Shown: piece after piece, positions 1 to 9,112 of the stretch
Layout of the letters: every line of letters begins with the position of its first letter
Position numbering within the stretch: the stretch's first letter is position 1
Assembly: GCF_015277875.1 (NCBI RefSeq)
Contig: NZ_CP063814.1
Coordinates: 2,790,001-2,854,000, forward strand
Source of the DNA: Microbacterium luteum
GTDB taxonomy: Bacteria > Actinomycetota > Actinomycetes > Actinomycetales > Microbacteriaceae
Reading direction: 5' to 3'
DNA length: 64,000 nt
The notes under the pieces: generated by a model
What the model was told of the DNA's origin: nothing
Database searches by the model: none
The model's input: only the letters and a program-made list of their open reading frames with translations
Translations under genes and position numbers: made by a program

Positions 1-1478
1 ATGGCCCACGCCGCGACCCCGTAGAGGATGCTCAGCAGCAGCAGCGTCTGCATGAAGGCGAAGGCGTCGTAGAAGAACATCGCCGTGGCATATCCGACGG
101 CCGATGTGGCGATCGCGAACGTGAGGAAGCGACGACTCTCGGGCGCGGACGAGCGAAGCGTGAAGCGCATCATCACGAAGACCGGCCAGACGAACAGGGC
201 CACCAGACCGACGATGCCGAGCACGCCGGCTTCCAGCAGCGTTCCGAGCCACTGGTTGTCGAGAATCTGGGCGTTCGCGTCGTCGCCCACGACGATGCGG
301 CTTCCGACGCCGGTGCCCGCGAGCGGATACTGCGCGAACTCGTCGAAGGCATCGGGAAGGTCGGCCAATCGCCCCTGCCCGGCCATTCCGGGGCTCGTCA
401 GCTGCGAGGCGATGACCCCCTCGATATCGAACAGCGACAGCACCATCGTCTCGACCAGCTGCGGCAGGACGAGGCCCACCACCACCAGCAGCGGCAGTCC
501 GATCACCATGAGGATCCCGGCGAGCTTCGGCCGGAACACCAGGAGGAAGAGGAACATCACCCCGAGGGTGACGACGCCCGTGCGTGAGACCGCGGAGAGC
601 ATCCCGACCAGCATCGCGCCGATCGCCGCCGTGTAGACGAGCTTGCGGGTGAAGGCGAACCGCGGCCACGGGCTGAATTTCATCAGGTAGATCGCGATCG
701 GAATGATCATGCAGAACAGCACCGCGAGGGCGATCGGATGCTGCGACGAGGCGTACGCCCTCCCCCCGCCGGCGCGGAGCGATTCGGCGTCGTCGCGCAG
801 GATCGTCAGCGGCAGGAACTGGTGGAGCATGAGGAAGATGTTCTGCCGCGTCAGGCGCTCGACGAAGGCGAAGAAGCCGACGAACGCACCGGCGAAGACG
901 ATGACGTTGAGCAGGATCATCGTCACGAGCTCCGTCGAGAGCATTTGACGCGTCAGCACGATCACCGACAGCAGGAAGGCGAGCTGGAAGATGTTCGCGA
1001 AGCCGCCCGAGATGAGTTCGGTCTCCGTGAGGGTCACGGCGTTGACCATGAGCGAGGCGAACATCGCCCACAGGAAGATCGCGATGGGCCACCCCCACAC
1101 GACCGGCTTGAGAGACGAGGCCCCTCGCCGGAAGATCGAGACGGCGAGCGCGATGAGCAGGCCGGCGATGAGCACCCGGTACGGCTCGAGGGCGAAGCCC
1201 ACCTGGATCGGGAGGGCGTAGCGACGAATCGGGACGAAGAGCACGACCGCCGTGAGCACGAAGAGCATCGTGGTCCAGTTGAAGAAGCCGCGGCGCACCA
1301 CGAACAGTCCCGCGACGACGAGCAGCACCCCGCCGATGATGAGCGGATCGAGGAAGAGCACCGCCACGATCACGACCGCTCCGACCGCTACCGCGAGCAC
1401 GACGTCCCAGGGCCTGGTGCCCCGCTTCGGAGTGCTCGGCGTGAACGAGTGCGCGGTGGTCTGAGAGTCGACCGACAC
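1..1478 (-). CDS. O-antigen ligase/polymerase-like membrane protein (partial)
   Basis: Reverse-strand reading gives about 492 residues from a GTG at 1478; the C-terminus lies beyond the left window edge. The product is strongly hydrophobic, with about ten or more membrane segments, and has the layout of the Wzy_C/O-antigen ligase family: a long periplasmic-type loop follows the segment around 'SAVSRTGVVTLGVMF' and contains 'YPLAGTGVGSR'. Family members polymerise or ligate lipid-linked glycans on the outer face of the cytoplasmic membrane. An AGGGGG ribosome site lies a few nt before the start, and the gene follows the chain-length protein by 10 nt, so the two are probably one leftward operon. 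Which glycan it acts on is unknown. Family is seen, exact role inferred. Confidence 0.8.
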   Translation of the reverse strand, partial: MSVDSQTTAHSFTPSTPKRGTRPWDVVLAVAVGAVVIVAVLFLDPLIIGGVLLVVAGLFVVRRGFFNWTTMLFVLTAVVLFVPIRRYALPIQVGFALEPYRVLIAGLLIALAVSIFRRGASSLKPVVWGWPIAIFLWAMFASLMVNAVTLTETELISGGFANIFQLAFLLSVIVLTRQMLSTELVTMILLNVIVFAGAFVGFFAFVERLTRQNIFLMLHQFLPLTILRDDAESLRAGGGRAYASSQHPIALAVLFCMIIPIAIYLMKFSPWPRFAFTRKLVYTAAIGAMLVGMLSAVSRTGVVTLGVMFLFLLVFRPKLAGILMVIGLPLLVVVGLVLPQLVETMVLSLFDIEGVIASQLTSPGMAGQGRLADLPDAFDEFAQYPLAGTGVGSRIVVGDDANAQILDNQWLGTLLEAGVLGIVGLVALFVWPVFVMMRFTLRSSAPESRRFLTFAIATSAVGYATAMFFYDAFAFMQTLLLLSILYGVAAWA

Positions 1479-1488
1479 CGAAGGCCCC

Positions 1489-2460
1489 CTACGCGCGCGA
1501 AGCGGCGTCGTCCCGGTTCAGCAGCTCATCGAAGTCGTCGTGAGCCGACCGGCGACGGCGAGAGCGCGGAGCGGCCTCCGCTTCGGCCGAACCTGCCCCG
1601 ACGAGCTCCTTCTGACGCTCTTCGACGGGTTCGGGCACCTCATCCGCGTGTTCGTGAGGCACATCGTCCTCGTCGTCAGCGCCGGCGTCATCGTTCACGT
1701 CGTCCTCGTCGGATCCGGTCCGACGCCGACGGCGATCGCGAACGGCCTCGATGATGAGGGCGAGCGCGACGAACAGCAGGAACACGCCGACGGTCACGAC
1801 GACCACCGGGATGGCGGGGTTTCCGCCCTCCGGATCGCCCGCGACGGGGGCGTTCAGCTCGTCGAGACTCAGCCGGATGTCTTCGGCCACGCCCCACTCC
1901 TCCTGCTGGGCGAGGACCATCTCGCCGAAGACGGTGGTCGCCACGGCGGCGATCTCCTCCGCCCGCTCGGCCGAGGTGGCGACGCCGACGATGTCGATGA
2001 TCGGCAGGGTCAGACGCCCCCCGAACTGCTCGTCACCGGCAGGCTGGGTGGTGCGGCGTACCGCCGAGATCCCCTCGCCGTCTTCGAAGTCGCCGGTGCG
2101 TGCGGCGACCTCGGCGGCCACCTCGTCACTGGAGGCCATGTAGGCGAGGATGATCGCGCTGTCGGACAGGTTGATCGGCGTCGGGTCCTGCACGACGACC
2201 TCCTGCGCCTCCGGATCGTCGGACTGGGGCAGCGCGGTCGTCTCCCCCGGGATCTCGACCTGGAAGTAGTCCGGCTGCGGGGACGTCAGCAGCACGGTCG
2301 ACGACGCCATATAGGAGCGGTCCGCTCGCGGCTCGATCTGGCCGTCCTCGACGGTGAACCCCGCCAGCAGGCCGGCCGCCACAGCGACGACGAACCCGAT
2401 GATGAGCAGAACCTTCTGGTTCAGCAGTCGCCGCAGATACGTAGGTTGTTCCATGGGCAC
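1489..2460 (-). CDS. Wzz/YveK-like polysaccharide chain-length protein
   Basis: About 323 residues. There is an N-terminal membrane segment (about residues 14-34), an extracytoplasmic domain, a second membrane segment near residues 215-238 and a charged, acidic and arginine-rich cytoplasmic tail. This two-helix plan matches Wzz/chain-length-determinant proteins of actinobacterial exopolysaccharide loci; no tyrosine-kinase domain or Walker motif is fused. Start choice: a GTG at 2460 lies 7 nt after a GGGGGAG ribosome site; an ATG at 2454 is an alternative. A longer in-frame opening to 2559 has no better signal. It sits directly upstream of the polymerase-like gene and divergent from the glycosyltransferase operon, consistent with control of glycan length. 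Confidence 0.75.
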   Translation of the reverse strand: MPMEQPTYLRRLLNQKVLLIIGFVVAVAAGLLAGFTVEDGQIEPRADRSYMASSTVLLTSPQPDYFQVEIPGETTALPQSDDPEAQEVVVQDPTPINLSDSAIILAYMASSDEVAAEVAARTGDFEDGEGISAVRRTTQPAGDEQFGGRLTLPIIDIVGVATSAERAEEIAAVATTVFGEMVLAQQEEWGVAEDIRLSLDELNAPVAGDPEGGNPAIPVVVVTVGVFLLFVALALIIEAVRDRRRRRTGSDEDDVNDDAGADDEDDVPHEHADEVPEPVEERQKELVGAGSAEAEAAPRSRRRRSAHDDFDELLNRDDAASRA

Positions 2461-2552
2461 CGTCACTCTCCCCCTGAGTTCAGCTCCATGACGGTCCGAA
2501 ATTCCCCAGGGACCGGCACGGAGGCGGCGCAGTGCCGGGCCGCTCGACAACT

Positions 2553-2592
2553 TTCCCACCGCTGTGTTGCGTCCGTGTTAACACGGTGGGAA
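2553..2592. promoter_or_regulatory. Nested palindrome in the divergent polysaccharide promoter region
   Basis: Arms TTCCCACCG (2553-2561) and CGGTGGGAA (2584-2592) are perfect complements. Inside lies a 14 bp perfect palindrome CCGTGTTAACACGG (2573-2586). It is the most symmetric sequence in the 256 nt gap between the leftward chain-length gene and the rightward glycosyltransferase operon, so it may be an operator or an RNA hairpin. No regulator can be assigned. Confidence 0.4.
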
Positions 2593-2716
2593 GAGCGATC
2601 GCACAGCCCCGCTGGCGCTTGCAACCGGCGCCGAAACCCGCGAATGTGAGTCGCGACAACGGCGCCGCTGGGGAAAAACCGGTGCCGTTGACCTTTTCTG
2701 GGGGAAGGACACTGGG

Positions 2717-3685
2717 GTGGAGAACTCTCTCCAAGCCTCGGCGACGCGTGGAGCGTCACCGACGGCATCCGACGTGACGATCGTCGTGTGCACTCGCGAC
2801 CGCGCCGAGATGCTCGCGGCGGCGCTCGCCGCGATCCTGCGGGCGACGCGCAGCGCCGAGATCGTCGTGGTCGATTCGGCATCGACCACCACATCCACCC
2901 GAGACGTGGCCGAGGCTGCCGGTGTCCGATACATCCGCTCCGACGTCCCCGGCCTCTCGATCGCACGGAACCTGGGGCTTGCTGCCGCAGATCGTCCGAT
3001 CGTGGTGTTCACCGACGACGACTGCGTGGTGGATCCGGGATTCCTCTCGCCGCTGATCGCGCCGTTCGCCGACGCCGCCACCGTCGGCGTCACCGGACGC
3101 CTCCGCGACCACGACGACCGATCCGCAGCAACCCCGCCGACCGTCGACGTTCTCACCCGCGTCGCGGACGGTCTGGATGCCGGGCACGGCGCACTGATGG
3201 CGTTCCGGCGGGACAGCGTGCTCGCATCGGGAGGGTTCGACCCCGTTCTGGGCGCCGGCCGGCGCTTCGGCGGCGCGGAGGACCTGGACATGTTCTGCCG
3301 CATCCTCACCGGGGGGCGGCTCGTGCGCGTGTCGGCCGCCGCCGTGACACACGTCAACACGCGAGACGACGACGACTACACCATTCTCAACGCCGCCTAC
3401 GGGCGCGGGCTCGGCGCGATGCTCGCGAAGTGGCGCCGCACGCACCCCGGGAGCAGCTGGACGCTTCTCGGCATCGTGATCCGCCGCGCGGCGGTCGGAT
3501 CCTTCCGCCGCGCGCGCACACGACGAGGTCGCGCGGCCCAGCGGGCCTATGTGGCGGGACTCCTCGCCGGGTTCTTCGCGGCGCGACGGCGCCCGGTCGA
3601 CGGCGAGAACCTCGTCGACACCGATCCGCCGGAAGCCGTTCCCGCGAGCTGTGCGGGCGTCCGAACAGAGGAGGTGGGGTCGTGA
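2717..3685 (+). CDS. Family 2 glycosyltransferase
   Basis: 322 residues from a GTG start with GGGGAAGGA 8 nt upstream. The GT-A fold is visible: '[14 protein letters not shown]' near residue 20, 'EIVVVDSAS' near 50, and the metal-binding acidic run 'TDDDC' at about residue 99. The later '[12 protein letters not shown]' is the usual ED acceptor-side motif. The enzyme would transfer a sugar from a nucleotide donor at the cytoplasmic face. It opens the rightward operon and overlaps the next gene by 4 nt (GTGA), showing translational coupling. Donor and acceptor cannot be read from the sequence. Confidence 0.85.
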   Translation: MENSLQASATRGASPTASDVTIVVCTRDRAEMLAAALAAILRATRSAEIVVVDSASTTTSTRDVAEAAGVRYIRSDVPGLSIARNLGLAAADRPIVVFTDDDCVVDPGFLSPLIAPFADAATVGVTGRLRDHDDRSAATPPTVDVLTRVADGLDAGHGALMAFRRDSVLASGGFDPVLGAGRRFGGAEDLDMFCRILTGGRLVRVSAAAVTHVNTRDDDDYTILNAAYGRGLGAMLAKWRRTHPGSSWTLLGIVIRRAAVGSFRRARTRRGRAAQRAYVAGLLAGFFAARRRPVDGENLVDTDPPEAVPASCAGVRTEEVGS

Positions 3686-4227
3686 GCAAGGTGTCCGGAG
3701 TGCTGAGATCGCTCGTCGATCCCCGCACGTATGCACAGGCGTTCCGGCTGCTTCACTTCGCCGCGTACTCGCACGTTCAGCAGGTGAGACTGCTCGACCG
3801 CGGCGCCGAGGTCAGCTTCGCGCCCAACGTCTCGTTCCGCAACGCCGAACGCATCCGTCTCGGCGCAGGCACGCACATCGGGGAGCACAGCATCATCTGG
3901 GCGGGGAACGCCACCGGACGCATCACCCTCGGCGAGAAGTGCCTGCTCGCGCCGCACGTCACCCTCACGGCATCGAACTACCGAACCGACCCCGACGAGT
4001 TCGTCATGGACCAGCCGAAGATCGAGCGCGACATCACGATCGGGCGCGACGTCTGGCTCGGTGCGAACACCGTCGTCGTCGCGGGGGTGACCATCGGCGA
4101 CGGCGCGATCGTCGCCGCCGGCGCGGTCGTGACCAAAGACGTCCCGGCCGCCGCCATCGTCGGCGGCGTCCCCGCGCGCGTGCTGGGGTGGCGCGGCGGC
4201 ATCGAGCCCATCGAGGACGCGGCATGA
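3682..4227 (+). CDS. Hexapeptide-repeat O-acyltransferase
   Basis: 181 residues; the GTG start overlaps the stop of the upstream glycosyltransferase and is preceded by GAGGTGGGG. Repeats of the [LIV]-G-x4 type run through the protein ('[17 protein letters not shown]', '[17 protein letters not shown]', '[16 protein letters not shown]') and end in the typical 'GGVPARVLG', so it should form a left-handed beta-helix trimer. Such WcaF/NodL-type enzymes use acetyl- or acyl-CoA to modify sugars. Between two glycosyltransferases it most likely decorates the repeat unit. Overlaps the next gene by ATGA. Confidence 0.85.
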   Translation: MSKVSGVLRSLVDPRTYAQAFRLLHFAAYSHVQQVRLLDRGAEVSFAPNVSFRNAERIRLGAGTHIGEHSIIWAGNATGRITLGEKCLLAPHVTLTASNYRTDPDEFVMDQPKIERDITIGRDVWLGANTVVVAGVTIGDGAIVAAGAVVTKDVPAAAIVGGVPARVLGWRGGIEPIEDAA

Positions 4228-5198
4228 ACGGCGGCGCACAGGCGGCCGTGATCGTCGTCAACTACAACACGCGGGTCGAGACGGCGACCGCCGTCCGCAC
4301 GCTGCGCGAGAACACCGAGACCCCGCTCGAAGTCGTCGTCGTCGACAACGGATCATCCGACGGCAGCGCGAGCGCCCTGCGGCGGGAGTTCCCCGACATC
4401 ACCGTCGTGGACGCCGGCGAGAACCTCGGCTTCGCGGCGGGCGTCAACCTCGGCGTACGCCGCTCCACCGCCGAGTACGTCGTGCTCCTCAACCCGGACA
4501 CCGAGGTGCTCCCCGGCGCGGTCGACGACCTCGTCGCGTTCGCACGCACCCACCCCCTCTTCGGCGTCTACGGCGGTCGCACGCTGCGCCCGGACGGAAC
4601 CACCGACCCGAGCTCGTGCTGGGGGGCCATGTCGCTGTGGTCGCTTCTGTGCTTTGCGACCGGCCTGTCGACCGTCTTCAAGCGATCCCGCGTCTTCGAT
4701 CCCGAATCGCTCGGGCACTGGCAGCGCGACACGGTGCGCGAAGTGCCGATCATCACCGGATGCCTGCTCCTGACGACACGCACGACCTGGGAGCAGCTGG
4801 GGGGAATGGACGAGCGCTTCTTCCTCTACGGCGAAGACGCCGACTTCTCGCACCGGGCCCGCGCGCGCGGACTGCACCCCGTCATCGTGCCGTCCGCGAC
4901 CATCGTGCACGCCGTCGGCGGGTCGACGTCTTCGAGCGGACGCAAGATGTGCATGGTGATGGCCGGCAAGGCCACGGTGCTCCGCACGTCGTGGCCGACG
5001 CCAGCGCGCGAGATGGGCATCCGATTCCTCGAACTCGGCGCGCTGCTGCGCCGCCGAAACCCCACCTGGGATGAGGTGTGGCGGCGCCGGGGCGACTGGC
5101 GCGACGGGTACCCCCGCGCGCGCAGCACCGTGTTCGGGCTTCCCTCCGCACCCGAAGATCCGTCACGAACACACCGCACCGCCGCCACACCGACGTGA
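4224..5198 (+). CDS. Family 2 glycosyltransferase (rhamnosyltransferase-like)
   Basis: 324 residues, ATG start overlapping the previous stop (ATGA). Motifs in order: 'VIVVNYNTR' at the N-terminus, '[12 protein letters not shown]' near residue 35, 'LLNPDTEV' near 90 (DxD site), and '[18 protein letters not shown]' near 200. This is the WbbL/RfbF-type layout of rhamnosyl- and related transferases. A hydrophobic stretch near '[11 protein letters not shown]' may contact the membrane. It ends 28 nt before the first acyl-AMP ligase, in the same operon. Confidence 0.85.
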   Translation: MNGGAQAAVIVVNYNTRVETATAVRTLRENTETPLEVVVVDNGSSDGSASALRREFPDITVVDAGENLGFAAGVNLGVRRSTAEYVVLLNPDTEVLPGAVDDLVAFARTHPLFGVYGGRTLRPDGTTDPSSCWGAMSLWSLLCFATGLSTVFKRSRVFDPESLGHWQRDTVREVPIITGCLLLTTRTTWEQLGGMDERFFLYGEDADFSHRARARGLHPVIVPSATIVHAVGGSTSSSGRKMCMVMAGKATVLRTSWPTPAREMGIRFLELGALLRRRNPTWDEVWRRRGDWRDGYPRARSTVFGLPSAPEDPSRTHRTAATPT

Positions 5199-5226
5199 GA
5201 CCCATCCGGCACCACCCGACCGAAAG

Positions 5227-6960
5227 ATGACGATGATGACCGCTCCGCACCCCACGCTCGTCGACGCGCTCCGTCACACCGCGAGTACCGTCGGCGACTC
5301 CCATGGGATCCTCTACTACGACACGCCCGACTCGTCCCGTCGCCGCAGCTACCGCGACCTCGACCGCAACGCCCGCACCGTCGCGCAGGCGCTCACCGCG
5401 CGCGGGCACGGGATCGGCGACATGGCCGTGATCGGGCTGTCCACCGGACTCGAATGGGCGGATGCGGCGTGGGGCGCCTTGTACGCCGGGATGGCCTTCA
5501 TCCCCGCTCCCGTCGCCGGCTACGGCACCGGTGCGGTCATCGGAGAACGCATCGCCGGGATGGCCCGCGCGGCCGAGGCCACGGTGTTCATCACCGACGC
5601 CGGCGTGCTCGAGCGCATCGACGCCGATGCGCTCGAGATGAAGGTGCTCCTCCTCGAAGATCTCCTCGCTGACGGCGACGCGGACGCGTGGTCGATGCCG
5701 GCACTCGACGGCGACGCGATCGCCTACCTCCTGTACACGTCGGGGTCGACCGGGGATCCCAAGGGCGTCATCGCGACGCACTCGACCGTGATCGGGACCG
5801 CCGATGCCGCGAAGGACCTGTGGGACAGCAGTCCGCGGGCGACGCTGGTCGGCTGGGCGCCGATGCACCACATCATGGGGCTGATGATGCAGGTCATCAT
5901 CCCGGCGGTCAACGGCGCGCAAGCGGTCGCGACCAACACCGAGCAGTTCCAGCGCCGTCCCATCCTCTGGCTGCAGCTGATCAGCCGGCATCGCGGCACC
6001 ATGAGCGCCGCCGGCAACTTCGCCTTCGCCCTGGTCACCCAGCTCGCCACCGACGAGCAGATCGCCGAACTCGACCTCAGCAGCCTGAAGGTGCTCTTCT
6101 CGGGCTCGGAGCCCGTGCGCCCCGAGACGCTCCACGCCTTCCTCGATCGGTTCGGCTCGACCGGGGTGACCGAGCAGATGGTGGCACCGGTCATGGGCAT
6201 GACCGAGGCGAACATGATCTCCGGCAAGTTCCCCGACGACGACCTGATGATACGGCGCTTCGACGCCGAACGACTCGAGAACGGTCAGCTCGTGCCCGCC
6301 GACGGCGAGGGCACCGTCGAGTGGGTCTCGTGCGGTCGCCCCACCAGCCAGACGCAGGTCGTGATCGTCGACCCCGAGACGCTGCAGCCGGTGCCGGACG
6401 GCATCGTCGGAGAGATCTGGGTCGCGTCCCCGATGGTCTCCCCCGGATACTTCCGTCGACCCGACGCGACCGCCGAGACCTTCGGTCACGCCCTGACCGG
6501 CTACGACGGCGCTTTCATGCGCACCGGCGACCTCGCCGCGATCCTCGACGGCGAGCTGTTCGTGACGGGCCGCCTGAAGGAGATGATCATCGTGCGGGGT
6601 CGCAACCTGTACCCGCAGGACATCGAGGCCGCCGCCCGCACGGTCTCGCCCGCGGTCGGCATCGGCGCCGCGTTCGAGCTCACCGGGCACCCCTCGGTCG
6701 TCGGTGTCGTGCTCGAGGTGAGCGAGGATGCCCTCGCCGAGACCCCGGAGAGCATCGACACTCTCGGCCCACGCGTGCGAGAGACGCTCATGGCACGCAG
6801 CTCGCTCCCGTCGCTCGCTGTCGCGTTCGTCGCGGAGGGCACCCTCCCCCGCACTCCCACCGGCAAGGTGCGCCGCATGCCCACGCGCTCGCAGATCGAG
6901 TCCGGCACGCTGCGCCCTCTCTACTCGTCAGGGTTCCGCCCAGTGCTCACTCCCGCCTGA
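5227..6960 (+). CDS. Fatty-acyl-AMP ligase-like enzyme (copy 1)
   Basis: 577 residues from ATG 5227 (a second ATG lies at 5233). ANL-superfamily motifs: the phosphate loop 'YTSGSTGDPKG' at about residue 170, 'GMTEAN' near 325, 'TGDLAAI' near 430, 'GRLKEMIIVRGRNLYPQDIE' from about 447, and the C-terminal catalytic lysine in 'PTGKVRR' (K547). The 'GRNxYPQDIE' string is characteristic of FAAL enzymes, which make acyl-adenylates and load an acyl carrier protein rather than CoA. An ACP, a PPTase and an acyltransferase follow in the operon, which supports this reading. The CoA-excluding insertion of FAALs was not verified. Confidence 0.82.
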   Translation: MTMMTAPHPTLVDALRHTASTVGDSHGILYYDTPDSSRRRSYRDLDRNARTVAQALTARGHGIGDMAVIGLSTGLEWADAAWGALYAGMAFIPAPVAGYGTGAVIGERIAGMARAAEATVFITDAGVLERIDADALEMKVLLLEDLLADGDADAWSMPALDGDAIAYLLYTSGSTGDPKGVIATHSTVIGTADAAKDLWDSSPRATLVGWAPMHHIMGLMMQVIIPAVNGAQAVATNTEQFQRRPILWLQLISRHRGTMSAAGNFAFALVTQLATDEQIAELDLSSLKVLFSGSEPVRPETLHAFLDRFGSTGVTEQMVAPVMGMTEANMISGKFPDDDLMIRRFDAERLENGQLVPADGEGTVEWVSCGRPTSQTQVVIVDPETLQPVPDGIVGEIWVASPMVSPGYFRRPDATAETFGHALTGYDGAFMRTGDLAAILDGELFVTGRLKEMIIVRGRNLYPQDIEAAARTVSPAVGIGAAFELTGHPSVVGVVLEVSEDALAETPESIDTLGPRVRETLMARSSLPSLAVAFVAEGTLPRTPTGKVRRMPTRSQIESGTLRPLYSSGFRPVLTPA

Positions 6961-6965
6961 CGAGA

Positions 6966-7011
6966 CTGCCGGGCCGGAGACCCCACATCCCAGCGACCTC
7001 CGGCCCGGCAG
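6966..7011 (+). terminator. Strong intra-operon hairpin between the two acyl-AMP ligases
   Basis: Arms CTGCCGGGCCGGAG (6966-6979) and CTCCGGCCCGGCAG (6998-7011) are perfectly complementary over 14 bp with an 18 nt loop. No U-run follows. It could act as a partial terminator or an mRNA-stability element that sets different levels for the genes before and after it. Confidence 0.55.
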
Positions 7012-7059
7012 GTCACCCACCCGCCACCGCTCATCATCCATCACGAAGGAGTCCGGAGC

Positions 7060-8778
7060 ATGTCACTTCCGCCGGTTCTCGCCCACGACTGCCTGCAGGC
7101 CACCGCGGCCGCGCACGGCGACGATCGCGGCATCCTCTTCCACCCGAGCCTCGACACGTCGGAGTTCCGCGGATACGGCGACCTCGATCGACGCTCCCGC
7201 GCCGTCGCGCAGGCACTGACCGGGCAGGGCATCGGTGTCGGGGATCGCGTCGTCATCGCGCTGAGCCCGGGACTGGGATGGGTCGACGCCCTTTTCGGGG
7301 CGCTCTACGCCGGCGCAGCCTTCGTCCCGACCGCGGTCGCAGGATACGGTCTGCCGCCCGCGATGGTCGCCGAGCGTGTCGGTGCCATCTCTCGTGCGGC
7401 GGGAGCTGCCGTCATCGTCACCGACGAGACCCTGGCCCCCGTGCTGGCATCGGCCGACATCGACATCCCGATCGCCGTCCTCAGCGAGCTGCTCGAGGCG
7501 GGAGACGCCGACGCGTGGATGCCGCCCGCGATCGACGCCGACGCGATCGCCTGGCTGTTCTTCACCTCGGGATCGACCGGCGATCCGAAGGGTGTGATGG
7601 GAACGCACCGCGCCCTTCGCGCGACGGCGGACGCGGCGGCGGAGCTCATCGCCGCGGACGAGACCTCCACGCTCGTGGGCTGGCTGCCGCTGCATCACGC
7701 GATGGGCCTGATGATGCAGGTGCTCGTGCCGGCGGTGAACGGCGGGAAGGTCGTGCTCACCACGACCGAGCAGTTCCAACGCCGACCGATGTCGTGGCTG
7801 CAGCTCATGTCCACGCACCGTGCGACGCTCACCCTGGCCGGCAACTTCGCCTTCGATCTGTGCGTCAAGTTCGCAACCGACGCGCAGGTTGCCGACCTCG
7901 ACCTGTCGACCGTGCGATGCTTCGTCTCGGGCAGCGAGCCGGTGCGACCGACAACGGTCGCCGCCTTCGCGGAGCGCTTCGCCTCGACAGGGCTCGACCC
8001 GACGACGGTCGCGCCCGCGTTCGGGATGACCGAGGCGATGTTCATCACCTCGAAGCCGCTGGGGGTGCCGTACACCGTCAGCCACGTCGACGCCGACCGC
8101 CTCGCCACGGGAGAGTTCGTTCCGTCGACTGCGGAGGACGCCGTCGAACTCATCTCGTGCGGTGTCCCGAGCGCTGAGACCCGCGTCACGATCGTCGATC
8201 CGGACACCCTCGAGGCGCTCCCCGACGGCGTGCTGGGCGAGATCTGGATCTCCTCCCCCGCGGTCTCCCCGGGATACTTCCGCCGTCCCGACGCGACGGC
8301 CGAGACCTTCGGCTTCACGCTGCCGAATGACGACGGTTCGTACGTGCGCAGCGGAGACCTGGGCACGATCGTCGATGGCGAGCTCTACGTGACCGGTCGC
8401 CTGAAGGACGTCATCATCCTGCGCGGACGCAACATCCACCCCCAGGACATCGAGTCCGCCGCAGCCGCGCTGTCACCGGCGCTCGGTGTCGGAGCGGCGT
8501 TCGAGCTGGAGACCGGCCAGCGCATCGCCCTCGTGATCGAGTACGACCCGGAGCTGGCCGGGGAACCGGTCGAGACGCTCCTCGAGCGTCTCGAAGACGA
8601 ACTCGTCATGCGCTTCTCCCTGCCCGCGATCGCGATCGGGCTCGTGTCGGCCGGAGGCGTGCCCCGCACCCCGACCGGGAAGGTGCGCCGTGCTCCGGCG
8701 CGCGGGCTCGTCGCTTCGGGCGCGATGCCCTACCTGCACGCCGTCGGTCTGGAATCCCCAGCCCCGGCAGCCATCTGA
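7060..8778 (+). CDS. Fatty-acyl-AMP ligase-like enzyme (copy 2)
   Basis: 572 residues, ATG preceded by GAAGGAG. It is a clear paralogue of the upstream gene: same motif order, with 'FTSGSTGDPKG' at residue 168, 'GMTEAM', 'RSGDLGTI', 'GRLKDVIILRGRNIHPQDIE' from about 445, and 'PTGKVRR' at the C-terminus. The pair probably arose by tandem duplication. Differences in the phosphate-loop flank (F for Y) and in the hinge (IHPQ for LYPQ) suggest divergence toward different acyl chains. It lies 43 nt before the ACP gene. Predicted role: activate a fatty acid as acyl-AMP for the ACP. Confidence 0.82.
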   Translation: MSLPPVLAHDCLQATAAAHGDDRGILFHPSLDTSEFRGYGDLDRRSRAVAQALTGQGIGVGDRVVIALSPGLGWVDALFGALYAGAAFVPTAVAGYGLPPAMVAERVGAISRAAGAAVIVTDETLAPVLASADIDIPIAVLSELLEAGDADAWMPPAIDADAIAWLFFTSGSTGDPKGVMGTHRALRATADAAAELIAADETSTLVGWLPLHHAMGLMMQVLVPAVNGGKVVLTTTEQFQRRPMSWLQLMSTHRATLTLAGNFAFDLCVKFATDAQVADLDLSTVRCFVSGSEPVRPTTVAAFAERFASTGLDPTTVAPAFGMTEAMFITSKPLGVPYTVSHVDADRLATGEFVPSTAEDAVELISCGVPSAETRVTIVDPDTLEALPDGVLGEIWISSPAVSPGYFRRPDATAETFGFTLPNDDGSYVRSGDLGTIVDGELYVTGRLKDVIILRGRNIHPQDIESAAAALSPALGVGAAFELETGQRIALVIEYDPELAGEPVETLLERLEDELVMRFSLPAIAIGLVSAGGVPRTPTGKVRRAPARGLVASGAMPYLHAVGLESPAPAAI

Positions 8779-8821
8779 CCGCGAGCGACCAGCCCGCACC
8801 CTACGAATGCAAGGAGAGAAC

Positions 8822-9094
8822 ATGTCCGACACCACGACCGCTCCCACCGATGCTGTGTCGTCGATGACATCCTGGCTCATCGACAGGATCACCTTCTACG
8901 ACCAGGTCGATCCCGCGAACATCACCCCCGATGCGCCCCTGACCGAGCTCGGCCTGGACTCGATCTACGTACTCACGCTCTGCGGCGACATCGAAGACAC
9001 GTACGCCGTCGCCGTCGATCCGACCTTCTTCGGCGAGTTCGCCACGCTTGGTGAACTCGGCGAAGGGCTCGCCGCGCGGGTCGCGGCCGGCTGA
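8822..9094 (+). CDS. Free-standing acyl carrier protein
   Basis: 90 residues; ATG with AAGGAG 6 nt upstream. The phosphopantetheine attachment motif 'LGLDSIY' is present with Ser47 as the attachment site, in the usual four-helix ACP/PCP layout. It is too divergent and wrongly placed to be the fatty-acid-synthase ACP; position between acyl-AMP ligases and a PPTase makes it a dedicated carrier for this locus. Confidence 0.88.
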   Translation: MSDTTTAPTDAVSSMTSWLIDRITFYDQVDPANITPDAPLTELGLDSIYVLTLCGDIEDTYAVAVDPTFFGEFATLGELGEGLAARVAAG

Positions 9095-9112
9095 GGAACC
9101 CTGCCGCTGACC

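Noticed and set aside
738-1754. Forward frame opposite the O-antigen-ligase-like gene
   Set aside because: Composition is His/Arg/Asp/Glu-rich noise; the reverse strand codes a clear multi-span membrane protein.
4882-6690. 602-codon reverse-strand open frame across the first acyl-AMP ligase
   Set aside because: It is antisense to a gene with complete ANL motifs; such long shadow frames are expected in DNA with very high third-position GC. Arg/Gly/Asp-rich composition without recognisable domains.
5688-8177. 829-codon forward open frame spanning both acyl-AMP ligases
   Set aside because: Alternative frame of two well-supported genes; Arg-rich translation without motif, and it crosses the intergenic hairpin.
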